A stretch of DNA of 64,000 bases, from assembly GCA_963733395.1 (NCBI GenBank), contig CAVTCZ010000019.1, positions 496,001 to 560,000 of the forward strand, written 5' to 3'. Position numbers and translations under genes: made by a program. Positions 7,574 through 15,493 of this stretch are shown here, in pieces; position 1 is the first letter of the stretch, and each line of letters starts with the position of its first letter. Under the pieces are notes generated by a model. The model saw only the letters and a program-made list of their open reading frames with translations. It was not told the DNA's origin and ran no database searches. This DNA comes from JADKAV01 sp963733395 (GTDB taxonomy: Bacteria; Actinomycetota; Actinomycetes; S36-B12; UBA10799).

Positions 7574-8695
7574 CTACCCGGTGTCTTGCACCAGATCGGG
7601 CATCGTGTTCACCTCCTCGACGACGAGGGCCGTCCGTGGTCGGACGTCGATCTCCGCGAGTTCCAGCACCTCCGCGTCCGGCGCTGCGAGTTGGGCCAGC
7701 CTCCTGGCTGCGGGCATGACCCTGCTGTCCAGCGATCCGACGAACTGGTTGTAGTTGCCGACGGCATCCCCGAGCGACTTGCCGAGTCTGGCGATGTGCC
7801 CACCCATGGTGGTCAATCGGTCGTGGACCTCGCGCCCGGCCGTCAGTACGTCGCGAGCCTGGTCGGCCATGGCTGCCTGTTGCCACGCCCACGAGACGCT
7901 GCGCAGGGTCGCCATCAACGTGGTCGGCGTCGCCAGGACGATCTTGCGCTCGAAGGCCGTCTGCAGCAGATCCGGCTTGGCCCGCAGTGCGATGCCCAAC
8001 ATGCTCTCACTCGGCAGGAACATGACCACGAACTCCGGTGTGCCCACTGCTTTCCAGTACCGCTTGGCCGACAGCCGCGTCACATGGTCGGCCACCGCGG
8101 ACGCGTGCAGCCGGGCTTGCGCGTCGTCGTCAGTCGCCGGGTCGAGGAAGGCGTCCAGCGACACCTTGGCGTCCACGACCACCTGTCGGCCCTCCGACAG
8201 ATTGATGATCATGTCGGGGCGCAGCGCCGCTTCCTCGGTCGACACCGTCGACTGCTCCACGAAGTGGACGTGGTCCAGCATGCCCGCGGACTCCACCAAC
8301 CGCCGTAGCGCCATCTCCCCCCAGGTCCCCTGGATCTGCGTGCGGGAGAGTGCCTGGGTGATCCGCTGGGCCTGCTGCTGGACGTCCTTGGTCGCGTCCC
8401 CGACTTGCTGTCCGACCGTCATCACCTTCTCGGACAGTCCGGTGAGTGCGGCCTCGCGGGCCCGTTCGGCTGTGTCCACCTGTTGCGACAGGGTTGCCAT
8501 CGCCTGCTGCAAGGGCGCGAGCGTGGCGTCCAGGGTTGCCCGGGACTGGAGTTGCTGCGACAACGCCGAGCGCTCACCCTCCAGTTCGGCGACACGGGTG
8601 CGCGCCGACGCCGCCCCGAATCGGTAGGCGAGGACCAGGCTCGCGGCCGTCGCGGCCAGTGCCAGAAGTAGCCAGAGTGCGGAAATGGTGACCAT
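7574..8695 (-). CDS. rmuC: DNA recombination protein RmuC
   Basis: Protein of 373 residues. An N-terminal membrane helix (about 5-23, SALWLLLALAATAASLVLA) is followed by a long coiled coil to about residue 115. The conserved RmuC domain then has QGTWGEMALRRLVESAGM, DMIINL and VVDAKVSLDAF, near the restriction-endonuclease-like core, and FLPSESMLG. The family limits genome rearrangement at inverted repeats in E. coli; its biochemistry is poorly known. It lies divergent to ychF. CACAGT lies six bases before the ATG, a weaker form of the leaderless promoter seen elsewhere. Confidence 0.92.
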   Translation of the reverse strand: MVTISALWLLLALAATAASLVLAYRFGAASARTRVAELEGERSALSQQLQSRATLDATLAPLQQAMATLSQQVDTAERAREAALTGLSEKVMTVGQQVGDATKDVQQQAQRITQALSRTQIQGTWGEMALRRLVESAGMLDHVHFVEQSTVSTEEAALRPDMIINLSEGRQVVVDAKVSLDAFLDPATDDDAQARLHASAVADHVTRLSAKRYWKAVGTPEFVVMFLPSESMLGIALRAKPDLLQTAFERKIVLATPTTLMATLRSVSWAWQQAAMADQARDVLTAGREVHDRLTTMGGHIARLGKSLGDAVGNYNQFVGSLDSRVMPAARRLAQLAAPDAEVLELAEIDVRPRTALVVEEVNTMPDLVQDTG

Positions 8696-8738
8696 GAGGG
8701 CACTGTGCCCGATGGGTCTGACAAAACCTCCGGCTATC

Positions 8739-8744
8739 TACACT
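8739..8744 (+). promoter_or_regulatory. -10 element of leaderless ychF transcript
   Basis: TACACT six bases before the GTG start at 8751. Confidence 0.65.
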
Positions 8745-8750
8745 TGCGTG

Positions 8751-9824
8751 GTGTCCCTGACTATCGGCATCGTCGGCCTGCCCAATGTCGGCAAGTCCAC
8801 CCTGTTCAACGCATTGACGAAGGCGGGCGCGCTTGCGGCCAACTACCCCTTCGCCACGATCGAGCCGAATGTCGGGATGGTGGGCGTGCCGGACCCCCGC
8901 CTGCAGCAGTTGGCGGACATCCACGGCTCGGCGAAACTGGTGCCCGCGACCGTGCAGTTCGTCGACATCGCCGGGATCGTGCGCGGTGCCAGCGAGGGCC
9001 AGGGGCTCGGCAACAAGTTCCTGTCCCACATCCGCGAGTCCGATGCCATCTGCCAGGTGCTGCGGGCTTTCCACGATCCCGATGTTGTGCACGTCGAGGG
9101 CCGGGTGTCTCCGGCCGAGGACATGGAGACCATCAACACCGAACTGATCCTCGCTGACCTGCAGACCCTGGACAAGGCCCTGCCGCGCCTGGAGAAGGAG
9201 GCGCGGATGCACAAGGACCGGGCTTCTGTCGTGGCGGCCGCGCAGGAGGCCAGAGAGATCCTCGACTCCGGGCGCACGTTGTTCGCCGCCGGTGTCGACC
9301 CCGAACCTCTGCGGGAGCTGTTCCTGCTGACCAACAAGCCGTTCCTCTACGTCATCAACTGCGACGAGGAGGAGTTGACCGACGAGGCGTTCCGTACCGA
9401 GATGACGCAACTGGTGGCGCCGGCCGAGGCCGTGTTCCTCGATGCGCAGGTGGAGGCCGAACTCACCGAGTTGCCCGAGGATGAGGCGCTGGAGCTGCTG
9501 CAATCCATCGGCCAGTCGGAGTCGGGCATCCAGGCGCTGGCCCGCGTGGGGTTCGAGACCCTGGGGCTGCAGACGTACCTGACGGCCGGGCCGAAGGAAG
9601 CGCGGGCCTGGACGATCCCCAAGGGGGCCACCGCACCGGAGGCCGCCGGTGTGATCCACACGGACTTCCAGAAGGGCTTCATCAAGGCCGAGGTCATTTC
9701 CTTCGACGAGCTCATGGCGGCGGGCTCGATGCAGGAGGCGAAGGCGCACGGCAAGGTCCGGATCGAGGGCAAGGACTACGTGATGGCTGACGGCGATGTG
9801 GTCGAGTTCCGCTTCAACGTCTGA
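8751..9824 (+). CDS. ychF: Redox-regulated ATPase/GTPase YchF (OLA1 family)
   Basis: Protein of 357 residues. The N-terminal P-loop domain has GLPNVGKST and the switch/Walker B region FVDIAGIVRGASEGQGLGNKFL. A helical coiled coil and a C-terminal TGS domain follow (GLQTYLTAGPKEARAW to VMADGDVVEFRFNV). YchF binds ribosomes and hydrolyses ATP in preference to GTP, and is linked to stress and translation control. The GTG at 8751 gives MSLTIGIVGLPNVG, the usual N-terminus, and sits six bases after TACACT; an ATG at 8685 would add 22 unrelated residues. Confidence 0.96.
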   Translation: MSLTIGIVGLPNVGKSTLFNALTKAGALAANYPFATIEPNVGMVGVPDPRLQQLADIHGSAKLVPATVQFVDIAGIVRGASEGQGLGNKFLSHIRESDAICQVLRAFHDPDVVHVEGRVSPAEDMETINTELILADLQTLDKALPRLEKEARMHKDRASVVAAAQEAREILDSGRTLFAAGVDPEPLRELFLLTNKPFLYVINCDEEELTDEAFRTEMTQLVAPAEAVFLDAQVEAELTELPEDEALELLQSIGQSESGIQALARVGFETLGLQTYLTAGPKEARAWTIPKGATAPEAAGVIHTDFQKGFIKAEVISFDELMAAGSMQEAKAHGKVRIEGKDYVMADGDVVEFRFNV

Positions 9825-9863
9825 GTTTGCCAGGAAGAGTGTTCGGTACGGCCGCGGGGGGTT

Positions 9864-9941
9864 GACAATGTGAGCATGGTGCAGGCGCCCATCAATCACA
9901 CGACGATTGACCCCACGCGGGGTGAAAGGATCACGACATGA
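9864..9941 (+). CDS. Candidate leader peptide coupled to the cupin gene
   Basis: A 21-codon frame starts at ATG 9876, six bases after GACAAT (9864-9869), a near match to the -10 of leaderless genes here. It begins MVQAPINHTT and ends ...GERITT; its stop TGA at 9939-9941 overlaps the cupin start as ATGA. The GAAAGG that would act as Shine-Dalgarno for the cupin gene lies inside the frame. Two other genes in the window (18114, 33182) have the same arrangement. Translation of the peptide is inference. Confidence 0.4.
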   Translation, partial: DNVSMVQAPINHTTIDPTRGERITT

Positions 9942-10306
9942 AGGAATACATCACGACCCAGGAGAGTCTTCTGGAACTCGACCCGGAGTTCCGACGTGTT
10001 CTGTGCACCGGGGCGCACAGCCAGATCGTGGCTATGACTCTCGAAGGGGGCGAAGACATCGGCGCCGAAGTCCATGAGGACGGCGACCAGATCTTCGTCA
10101 TCATGGCCGGATGGCCGGTGGAGGTCACCATCGGTGAACAGACTCACACCGTTCCGGCCGGCACTGTTGTCCTGGTGCCGCAGGGGACGTGGCACAACGT
10201 CACCAACGCGGGTTCCATCCCTGCCCGGCTGCTCACCATCTACGCGCCGCCGCAGCACAAGCCCGGCTTCGTCGCCGTCAGCAAGGAAGACGCGGACGAG
10301 GAGTAG
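9938..10306 (+). CDS. Cupin-domain protein
   Basis: Protein of 122 residues forming a single cupin barrel. Motif 1 is present in altered form (HEDGDQIFVIMAGWPVEVTIG, with His and Glu/Asp ligands) and motif 2 reads PQGTWHNVTNAG with the conserved His. Small monocupins of this type bind a metal and act as isomerases, dioxygenases or sensors; the substrate cannot be read from the sequence. The start has GAAAGG about ten bases upstream, and the ATG is overlapped by the stop of the putative leader peptide. Confidence 0.85.
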   Translation: MKEYITTQESLLELDPEFRRVLCTGAHSQIVAMTLEGGEDIGAEVHEDGDQIFVIMAGWPVEVTIGEQTHTVPAGTVVLVPQGTWHNVTNAGSIPARLLTIYAPPQHKPGFVAVSKEDADEE

Positions 10307-10627
10307 GCACACGCGAGAACGGGGACTCAAGACAGCGGTCGGCAGAGTCCTCTCATGGCCGCGATCTCGTCTGCTCAGCCGGGCGTGCTGGACAAGCGGA
10401 AGAGCGACGCACGGTGACGTCTGTTCGAAGATGCGTTGTGGTCGAAGGGCTGCGGCGCCAGGGGTGGTCGTGGCCGAGCGCGCCGAGGGATTCTCGGATG
10501 GGTTGGTCAAGGCGCGCGGCCGAGACCAGGTTTCCAGCAGAGTTCCACCCGCGCCTCTCAGTTCGCCCACTCCGTGACGCACCTGCAGTCCGGTAGCTGT
10601 AGCAGGATTTCGCCCGGCGGTCATTGC
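10307..10627. other. Intergenic stretch without recognisable gene
   Basis: About 320 bases between the cupin gene and the toxin gene. The open frames here show no family likeness and no start signals, and I see no long inverted repeat. It could be decayed sequence. Confidence 0.5.
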
Positions 10628-10891
10628 TCACCGGTCGTAGGCCTCGCGGCGATGCGCGACGCGCAGTACGAGGACGATGAGGCGGTTGTCCTGGATCGTA
10701 TAGATGACTCGGTAGTCGCCGACCCGGACGCGCCAGCGGCCATGGTCACCGCCTCGAAGCATCTTCGCGCCTGGCGGGCGTGGATCGACGCTGAGCAGTT
10801 CGATGGCCCCGACGATGCGAAGGCGTCTCGCCTTCTCCAGTTTGGCCAGTGATTTGGCAGCTGACGTCGAGAACTCGACCGAGTAGGTCAT
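10628..10891 (-). CDS. RelE/ParE-family toxin of a type II toxin-antitoxin pair
   Basis: Protein of 87 residues. MTYSVEFSTSAAKSLAKLEK, a Pro-rich turn (DPRPPGAKML), WRVRVGDYRVIYTIQDNRLIVLVLRVAHRREAYDR match the RelE fold. The Arg-rich C-terminal strand and final Tyr are the usual RNase surface, so it should cleave mRNA on the ribosome. The ATG at 10891 overlaps the antitoxin stop by ATGA, which fixes the start; an in-frame start 33 bases upstream is unlikely. It is co-transcribed with the antitoxin upstream. Confidence 0.9.
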   Translation of the reverse strand: MTYSVEFSTSAAKSLAKLEKARRLRIVGAIELLSVDPRPPGAKMLRGGDHGRWRVRVGDYRVIYTIQDNRLIVLVLRVAHRREAYDR

Positions 10892-11148
10892 GCGAGGCCG
10901 AGGTCCGCCTTGACCTGCGACCACGGGATCGTCGGGGCGCCGGCGATGATCTCGGCCATCACCGCGTCGGCGGCCGCGAGGTCCACGGCGTCCTCGTCGG
11001 CCTCCAGAAGTCGCTCGTACTCCGCTGTGCTGATGACGACGGCCTGACGATGACCTCGTTTGGTCAGGAAGACCGGCTCGTGTGCGGAGACTTCGACGAG
11101 CTCGCTGAATCGCTCGCGAGCCTCAGTGACGGGCATCTCGGTAGCCAT
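10888..11148 (-). CDS. Phd/YefM-family antitoxin
   Basis: Protein of 86 residues. The N-terminal half is a Phd/YefM fold (PVTEARERFSELVEVSAHEPVFLTKRG then AVVISTAEYERLLE), which dimerises and binds the operator DNA. The acidic, Ala-rich C-terminal half should wrap the RelE-like toxin encoded next. The start is supported by TACGTT six bases upstream, so the operon is probably leaderless and autoregulated at that promoter. Confidence 0.9.
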   Translation of the reverse strand: MATEMPVTEARERFSELVEVSAHEPVFLTKRGHRQAVVISTAEYERLLEADEDAVDLAAADAVMAEIIAGAPTIPWSQVKADLGLA

Positions 11149-11154
11149 GCCTCA

Positions 11155-11160
11155 AACGTA
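11155..11160 (-). promoter_or_regulatory. -10 element of leaderless toxin-antitoxin operon
   Basis: TACGTT on the minus strand, six bases before the antitoxin ATG. It is probably where the Phd-type protein represses. Confidence 0.55.
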
Positions 11161-11331
11161 CATCTCAGCCCTCGAACTGTACAGAAAACGATGGGTGGAG
11201 CAGCAGTCGTCAAGCAATGGGGGGACCAGACTCGTCGCAGCCGAGGGTGTATCCGGCGGCACGTGGTGGCTGGGGTGTGCGTCCCGGATCCCACCACCCG
11301 CGACGCACGTGGGTGACCGCCTCGCCCGGCG

Positions 11332-11374
11332 ATAGGCGTGAGGCAGAATCGGCCGGATTCTGACTCACGCCTAT
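11332..11374. repeat. Nested palindrome (ATAGGCGTGA arms)
   Basis: Outer arms ATAGGCGTGA and TCACGCCTAT are perfect over 10 bp (11332-11341 and 11365-11374). Inner arms CAGAATC and GATTCTG pair inside them. The CTCACGCCT core resembles a variant seen in the repeat family at 59 kb. It lies downstream of the minus-strand region and could end transcription. Confidence 0.7.
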
Positions 11375-11526
11375 GACTTTGACTCACATCTTCGGATTGA
11401 GACTCTGTCGCACCGGCCCGGCTCCCTTCTACCCCACGTGTGGGTGATCCTCCGGTTGTCTCGGTCCCATGAGGGGCCCGGGCCGAAGACAGCTTGCCGG
11501 CCCCGCCTCGGGGACGCCGCCGAACC

Positions 11527-12390
11527 TCAAGCGGGAGCGATCGACGGTTCGGCCCCGGGTGTGTCCTCGGGGATCTCGCCGAGCCGTGCCAGGGCGATGG
11601 CCCCGCCGATCGCGAGGACCATCCCGAGCACCATGACCACCTCGTAGCCCGGGCGGATCCGGTTGCCCAGGAAGACCAGGCCGATGATCGAGGGGATCAC
11701 GGTCTCGGCGACCACCATGGCCGCGGTTGCTTGCGTGACGGCACCCCGCTGCAGGGCCGTGGCCAGGGCCAACAGGGAGACGCCGCCGGCGACGACCACC
11801 CCCCACGCGGCGGGATCGGTGAGCAGGCCCGTCACAGTGATCGGATCGGCCAGCGACGCGGTGGCGATGCCCACGAGCCCGAACCCGAACCCGGCGAGTG
11901 CGCCGAGAACCACCACACCGAGTCGGCCGGTGAGCCGCGCGCCGGCCCACGTCAGCAGCAGCAACAACACGCCTATCCCCAGCGGCATCCACCGCTCGAA
12001 CGTGCTCAGCGCGACCTTCTCGCCCTCCGCTGCCGAGACCGCCAACGCGAGGAGTCCGGCAACGACGGCGGCCACGCCCACCCACTCACCGCGGGACAAT
12101 GAGACCTTCAGCCACGCCGCTGCTGCGACGGCCGTGACTGCCAGTGCCGCGGCGGTGAACGCCTCGACGACGAACAGGGGCAGGGACTGCAGAGCCACGA
12201 CCGTCAGCAGGAACCCGAGGCCGTCGAGTCCGAGGCCGATCAGGTAGGGGATCGATCTCAGGAGCCGGACCACCAGACCGGGGTCCAGCCCCTCGTTGGC
12301 GGTCGTGCTCCTGGCCCCGACCGACTGCAGGACGGTGGCAAGCCCGTAGGACACAGCGATGCCTGCGGCAGCGAGCAGGGCGAGGTTCAC
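11527..12390 (-). CDS. EamA/DMT-like integral membrane transporter
   Basis: About 287 residues and about nine to ten hydrophobic helices throughout, in the arrangement of drug/metabolite transporter (EamA-like) permeases. The N-terminus LALLAAAGIAVSYGLATVLQSVGA and the repeated Gly/Ala-rich helices fit that superfamily. The substrate is unknown. The GTG at 12390 has GGAGG five bases upstream, a strong Shine-Dalgarno site; an ATG 54 bases upstream would add a hydrophilic tail. The C-terminus is short and acidic. Confidence 0.8.
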   Translation of the reverse strand: MNLALLAAAGIAVSYGLATVLQSVGARSTTANEGLDPGLVVRLLRSIPYLIGLGLDGLGFLLTVVALQSLPLFVVEAFTAAALAVTAVAAAAWLKVSLSRGEWVGVAAVVAGLLALAVSAAEGEKVALSTFERWMPLGIGVLLLLLTWAGARLTGRLGVVVLGALAGFGFGLVGIATASLADPITVTGLLTDPAAWGVVVAGGVSLLALATALQRGAVTQATAAMVVAETVIPSIIGLVFLGNRIRPGYEVVMVLGMVLAIGGAIALARLGEIPEDTPGAEPSIAPA

Positions 12391-12557
12391 GTGTTCCTCC
12401 TTGCCCGCGACGGCATGGCACGGGGCGGATCCATTGTGCGCCAAGGAGATTCTGGCGATTCCGTGGCGGTCATCGCCACCAGATTCTCACTGAAGAAGGC
12501 GGTGTCACCAATGCTGGGCACTAGGCCACGTCGAAAGTGCAGCTCGGGCGTCAGCAG

Positions 12558-12722
12558 TTACTTGTAGGCGGCGACGAAGTCCTCGTTCTGGGCGTCGATC
12601 GAAACGAGCCCGGCGATTCTTCGTGGGTACGTGGTCGCGTAGAGGCGGGCGACCATGCCGCCGAACGAGTGGCCGACCAGCACGTACGGGCCTGGCACAT
12701 CGCGGGCGCGATGGATCACGGC
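12558..12722 (-). pseudogene. Fragment of an alpha/beta hydrolase
   Basis: The last 53 codons before a stop at 12558 read VPGPYVLVGHSFGGMVARLY, then YPRRIAGLVSIDAQNEDF. That is the nucleophile elbow (GHSFGG, Ser nucleophile) and following strand of an alpha/beta hydrolase. Nothing upstream in the same frame is recognisable and the acid and His parts downstream are missing, so only about a fifth of a gene remains. The open frame that contains it runs antisense through the GAP-family and amidohydrolase genes and is not itself a gene. Confidence 0.7.
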
Positions 12723-12851
12723 TGGCTGGTTCTGGACGCGGCGTTGCGGGTGGTCGTTCCGGTTCCCGGCTGGGCCCCACGCGCCTGCCGGGCAGTGCGC
12801 CGACCCGCCTCTCGGATAGGTTCGGCAGCACCGAACCCAAGGAGGGACCAT

Positions 12852-13505
12852 GTGGACGTCGCGTCCCTGGCCACGCTGCTGCTGATGGCACTGGTGCTTG
12901 CCGCCCAACCGTGGTCGGTGTTGGCCGCCATCATCCTGGTGACCACGCGCGGAGGCGTTCTCAAGGAGTCCGCCTACGCCATCGGCTGGATCATCGCCTT
13001 GTCGGTGGTCCTGCTCCTCACCATCGCCTTCGCTCCGGTGGACACGACCGGGAAGTCCTCCACAACTGCCGCTGCGGTCATCGAGATCGTGCTGGGTCTG
13101 GCTGCCCTGGGTGTGCTCGCGGTCCGCTGGCGCCGACCGGTGGCTGCGAAGTCCGGCGCACCCTCGTGGCTGGCGCGGCTGGACTCCATGCCGTGGTTCT
13201 TCGCGCTCGTCCTCGGGGCGTTCCTGCCGAACTACATCGTCGTGGTGGCCGCCGGGAACGAACTCATGCAGGCCGGACTGACCGGGGCCGGGCTGGCCGC
13301 GGCGGCTGTTGGCTTCGTGCTGGTGGCCTCTGTCGGCGTGGCCGCACCGTTGGGCGTGCTGATCTTCCGGCATTCCCGCGCCGAGCAGATCTACGCCTCG
13401 TGGCGCGAATGGATTCTGGGTCACAGTCGATCGGTGACCTACGGCACCGGATTGCTGGTGGTGGTCGTTCTCATCGGTAAGGGCATCGTGGGGCTTCTCA
13501 GGTAA
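12852..13505 (+). CDS. GAP-family integral membrane protein
   Basis: About 217 residues with six predicted membrane helices. The sequence fits the GAP (Sap, sulfolipid-addressing-like) family of actinobacterial membrane proteins, with an N-terminal helix (LLLMALVLAAQPWSVLAAII), the second one after a Lys-Glu loop, and a mid-protein loop with WRRPVAAKSGAPSWL. Members are implicated in surface glycolipid export in mycobacteria; a role here is not established. The GTG at 12852 has AAGGAGG six bases upstream. The overlapping ATG at 12850 is in the wrong frame. Confidence 0.8.
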   Translation: MDVASLATLLLMALVLAAQPWSVLAAIILVTTRGGVLKESAYAIGWIIALSVVLLLTIAFAPVDTTGKSSTTAAAVIEIVLGLAALGVLAVRWRRPVAAKSGAPSWLARLDSMPWFFALVLGAFLPNYIVVVAAGNELMQAGLTGAGLAAAAVGFVLVASVGVAAPLGVLIFRHSRAEQIYASWREWILGHSRSVTYGTGLLVVVVLIGKGIVGLLR

Positions 13506-13585
13506 CGTCGCGACGTGTCCGAGGTGATGGGCGGATCCTGGGGACGCAGCAGCGCGGTCAGGCAGACGATAGGCGGGAGCGGGCA

Positions 13586-14404
13586 GTGGCGATGGAGATT
13601 GTGGACGTGTGGATCCAGCACCCCACCCTGCGGTTGGCCAACCACGACATGTTCGAGTCCCTGCGGCGCTGGACGGGAATGTCGGGTCAACTCGAGCAGC
13701 CACTGCCGGTGGAGATGACGATCGCCGCGATGGACGATGCCGGGGTCTCCGTCGCGCTGGCATCCGCCTGGTACGGCCCGGAGGGGGCGTTGATCGACAA
13801 CGACGAGGTCGGCGCCTGCGTGGGGCAGTTCCCCGATCGATTGCGCGGGGTCGCCGGCGTGGACCTCCGCAAGCCGATGCCTGCAGTGCGCGAGTTGCGC
13901 CGACGCGTCGATGAGGGCTTCGTCGGTCTTCGGATGTTGCCCTGGCTGTGGGAGTTGCCCCCGACCGACCGCCGGTTCTACCCGGTGTACGCCGCCTGTG
14001 TGGACCTGGGCATCCCGTTCTGCACCCAGGTCGGCCATACCGGTCCGCTGCGTCCGTCCGAGACCGGTCGCCCGATTCCGTACATCGACCAGGTGGCGAT
14101 CGACTTCCCCGAATTGGTGATCGTGTGCGGCCACATCGGATACCCATGGACGGCCGAGATGATCGCCGTGGCCGACAAGCACCCGAACGTCTACATCGAC
14201 ACCAGCGCCTATGCCGCTCACCGGTACCCGGCCGAACTCGTCGACTACCTGAAGGGCCGCGGAACCCGCAAGGTGTTGTTCGGCTCGAACTACCCGATGA
14301 TGACCCCGGAGCGGGCGCTGGCGCGTCTGGCCGAACTCGGCCTCGACGATGGGCAGCGGGAGTTGTTCCTGGCCGGGAACGCACGCCGCGTCTTCAACCT
14401 CTGA
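13586..14404 (+). CDS. Amidohydrolase-2-family TIM-barrel hydrolase
   Basis: About 272 residues. The N-terminus VDVWIQHPT lacks the usual HxH pair but matches a subgroup with QHP. Later parts have CTQVGHTGPL, VIVCGHIGYPW with a metal-ligand His, and FGSNYPMMTPERAL, where Asn replaces the common metal-ligand Asp of GSDYP. The fold is therefore clear, but the metal site is altered and the substrate unknown. Start is the GTG at 13586, with GGGAG upstream, or the ATG two codons later. The gene stands alone between the GAP-family gene and an AraC-type regulator. Confidence 0.82.
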   Translation: MAMEIVDVWIQHPTLRLANHDMFESLRRWTGMSGQLEQPLPVEMTIAAMDDAGVSVALASAWYGPEGALIDNDEVGACVGQFPDRLRGVAGVDLRKPMPAVRELRRRVDEGFVGLRMLPWLWELPPTDRRFYPVYAACVDLGIPFCTQVGHTGPLRPSETGRPIPYIDQVAIDFPELVIVCGHIGYPWTAEMIAVADKHPNVYIDTSAYAAHRYPAELVDYLKGRGTRKVLFGSNYPMMTPERALARLAELGLDDGQRELFLAGNARRVFNL

Positions 14405-14482
14405 TCCCGGTGTCGACGCACCGGGGGAGTGGCTGGGGGCCCGCGACTGCGCCGTGGGAGCGCTCCATCCGGGCCGCGTTCG

Positions 14483-14512
14483 TTGACCGGGCAGGGGAGC
14501 TCTCCGTACGCT
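14483..14512 (+). promoter_or_regulatory. Promoter of leaderless AraC-type regulator
   Basis: TTGACC (14483-14488), an 18-base spacer, TACGCT (14507-14512), then seven bases to the ATG at 14520. It is one of the few sites here with a good -35 as well as the -10. Confidence 0.65.
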
Positions 14513-14519
14513 CGTCCTC

Positions 14520-14930
14520 ATGACGCCGCAGGACTTCGTCGACCTGGCGCACCTGCGCCGGGCGCGAGACCTCATGGACCGCGACTACGCGCAGCCGCTG
14601 GATGTCCCCGCGATGGCCAGCGCCGCGCTCATGTCGCCCGCCCACTTCTCGCGCAAGTTCCGCGCGGCGTACGGCGAGACTCCCTACGCCTACCTCATGA
14701 CCCGTCGCATCGAGCGCGCGAAGGCGCTTCTGCGTCAAGGGATGTCGGTCACGGACACATGTATGGCGGTCGGTTGCACGTCGCTGGGGTCGTTCAGCAC
14801 CCGCTTCACCGAAATAGTCGGCGAGACTCCGTCCCAATACCGTGCGCGCGACCACCGCGACCGCGAGGTGCTGCCGGCGTGTGTGAGCAAGATCGCCACA
14901 AGACCGCGACGGACGCGGACCTCAGCCTGA
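14520..14930 (+). CDS. AraC-family transcriptional regulator, DNA-binding domain only
   Basis: Protein of 136 residues, about half the size of ordinary AraC proteins. Residues 10-105 form both helix-turn-helix units: LMDRDYAQPLDVPAMASAAL, MSPAHFSRKFRAAYGETPYA, RIERAKALLRQG and TSLGSFSTRFTEIVG-TPSQYR. There is no N-terminal ligand domain. This size class is often encoded beside a glyoxalase/VOC protein, as here, so the VOC product may be the target or sensor. The start is fixed by a promoter with -35 and -10 and a 7-nt gap. Confidence 0.9.
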   Translation: MTPQDFVDLAHLRRARDLMDRDYAQPLDVPAMASAALMSPAHFSRKFRAAYGETPYAYLMTRRIERAKALLRQGMSVTDTCMAVGCTSLGSFSTRFTEIVGETPSQYRARDHRDREVLPACVSKIATRPRRTRTSA

Positions 14931-15008
14931 CCCGGCGCAAGGGTGGGCGCTGGTCCGGCGGACGCAATCCGAGCAGGATCGGAGAAGCGCGGGCGGCGGT
15001 GCCGGACC

Positions 15009-15014
15009 TAACGT
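15009..15014 (+). promoter_or_regulatory. -10 element of leaderless VOC gene
   Basis: TAACGT six bases before the ATG at 15021. Confidence 0.6.
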
Positions 15015-15020
15015 GGCCGC

Positions 15021-15419
15021 ATGGCAACCACCGTCTCCCACATGTTCATCCCCGTCCACGACCCCGACGCCGCGCTGGGCTTCTACCGGGACGCGCTCGG
15101 CCTCGAGGTCCGCAACGACGTCGCATCCGACGGTTACCGCTGGGTCACCGTCGGCGCCCCGGGGCAGGACGTCGACATTGTCCTGTTCCAGCCGCACGGC
15201 GGTCGATCGCAGGCAGAAGGAGACGCGCTCCTGTCGCTGGTCATGCAGGGGTCGCTGCAGGCGGCGATCTTCAGGTCCGACGACCTCGATGCCACGTTCG
15301 AGGAGGTCCGGGCGTCGGGTGCCGAGGTGCTGCAGGAGCCGGCCTCCCAGCCGTGGGGCGCGCGCGACTGCGCGTTCCGCGACCCGTCGGGCAACCTGGT
15401 CCGTATCGCGCAGGCGTGA
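15021..15419 (+). CDS. VOC (glyoxalase/bleomycin resistance) superfamily protein
   Basis: Protein of 132 residues with two beta-alpha-beta-beta-beta units. The first metal-ligand region is SHMFIPVHDPDAALGFYRDALGLEV and the second repeat ends in CAFRDPSGNLVRIAQA, the common DPxGN turn of the family. Members include glyoxalases, dioxygenases and antibiotic-binding proteins; this sequence does not decide between them. It is preceded by an AraC-type regulator on the same strand, 90 bases upstream, with its own leaderless promoter. Confidence 0.88.
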   Translation: MATTVSHMFIPVHDPDAALGFYRDALGLEVRNDVASDGYRWVTVGAPGQDVDIVLFQPHGGRSQAEGDALLSLVMQGSLQAAIFRSDDLDATFEEVRASGAEVLQEPASQPWGARDCAFRDPSGNLVRIAQA

Positions 15420-15481
15420 CCGCCGGCCGACCGGCTGTCCACAGATCAGTTGCGTGACCATTTCTTGTCGCACCCCCTCGA

Positions 15482-15487
15482 TACCAT
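15482..15487 (+). promoter_or_regulatory. -10 element of leaderless HNH/DUF222 gene
   Basis: TACCAT six bases before the ATG at 15494. It supports that start instead of the internal TTG at 15597. Confidence 0.6.
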
Positions 15488-15493
15488 GAACAC

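Larger units (their letters stand above)
11149..11526. other. Intergenic region with a large hairpin, no gene
   Basis: The region between the antitoxin promoter and the end of the membrane transporter gene holds the palindrome at 11332-11374 and no credible reading frame. Confidence 0.55.

Noticed and set aside
12558..14384. A 608-codon open frame on the minus strand
   Set aside because: Except for the last 53 codons (hydrolase fragment) its sequence is Arg/Pro/Ser-rich antisense of the GAP-family and amidohydrolase genes, which have clear motifs and starts.
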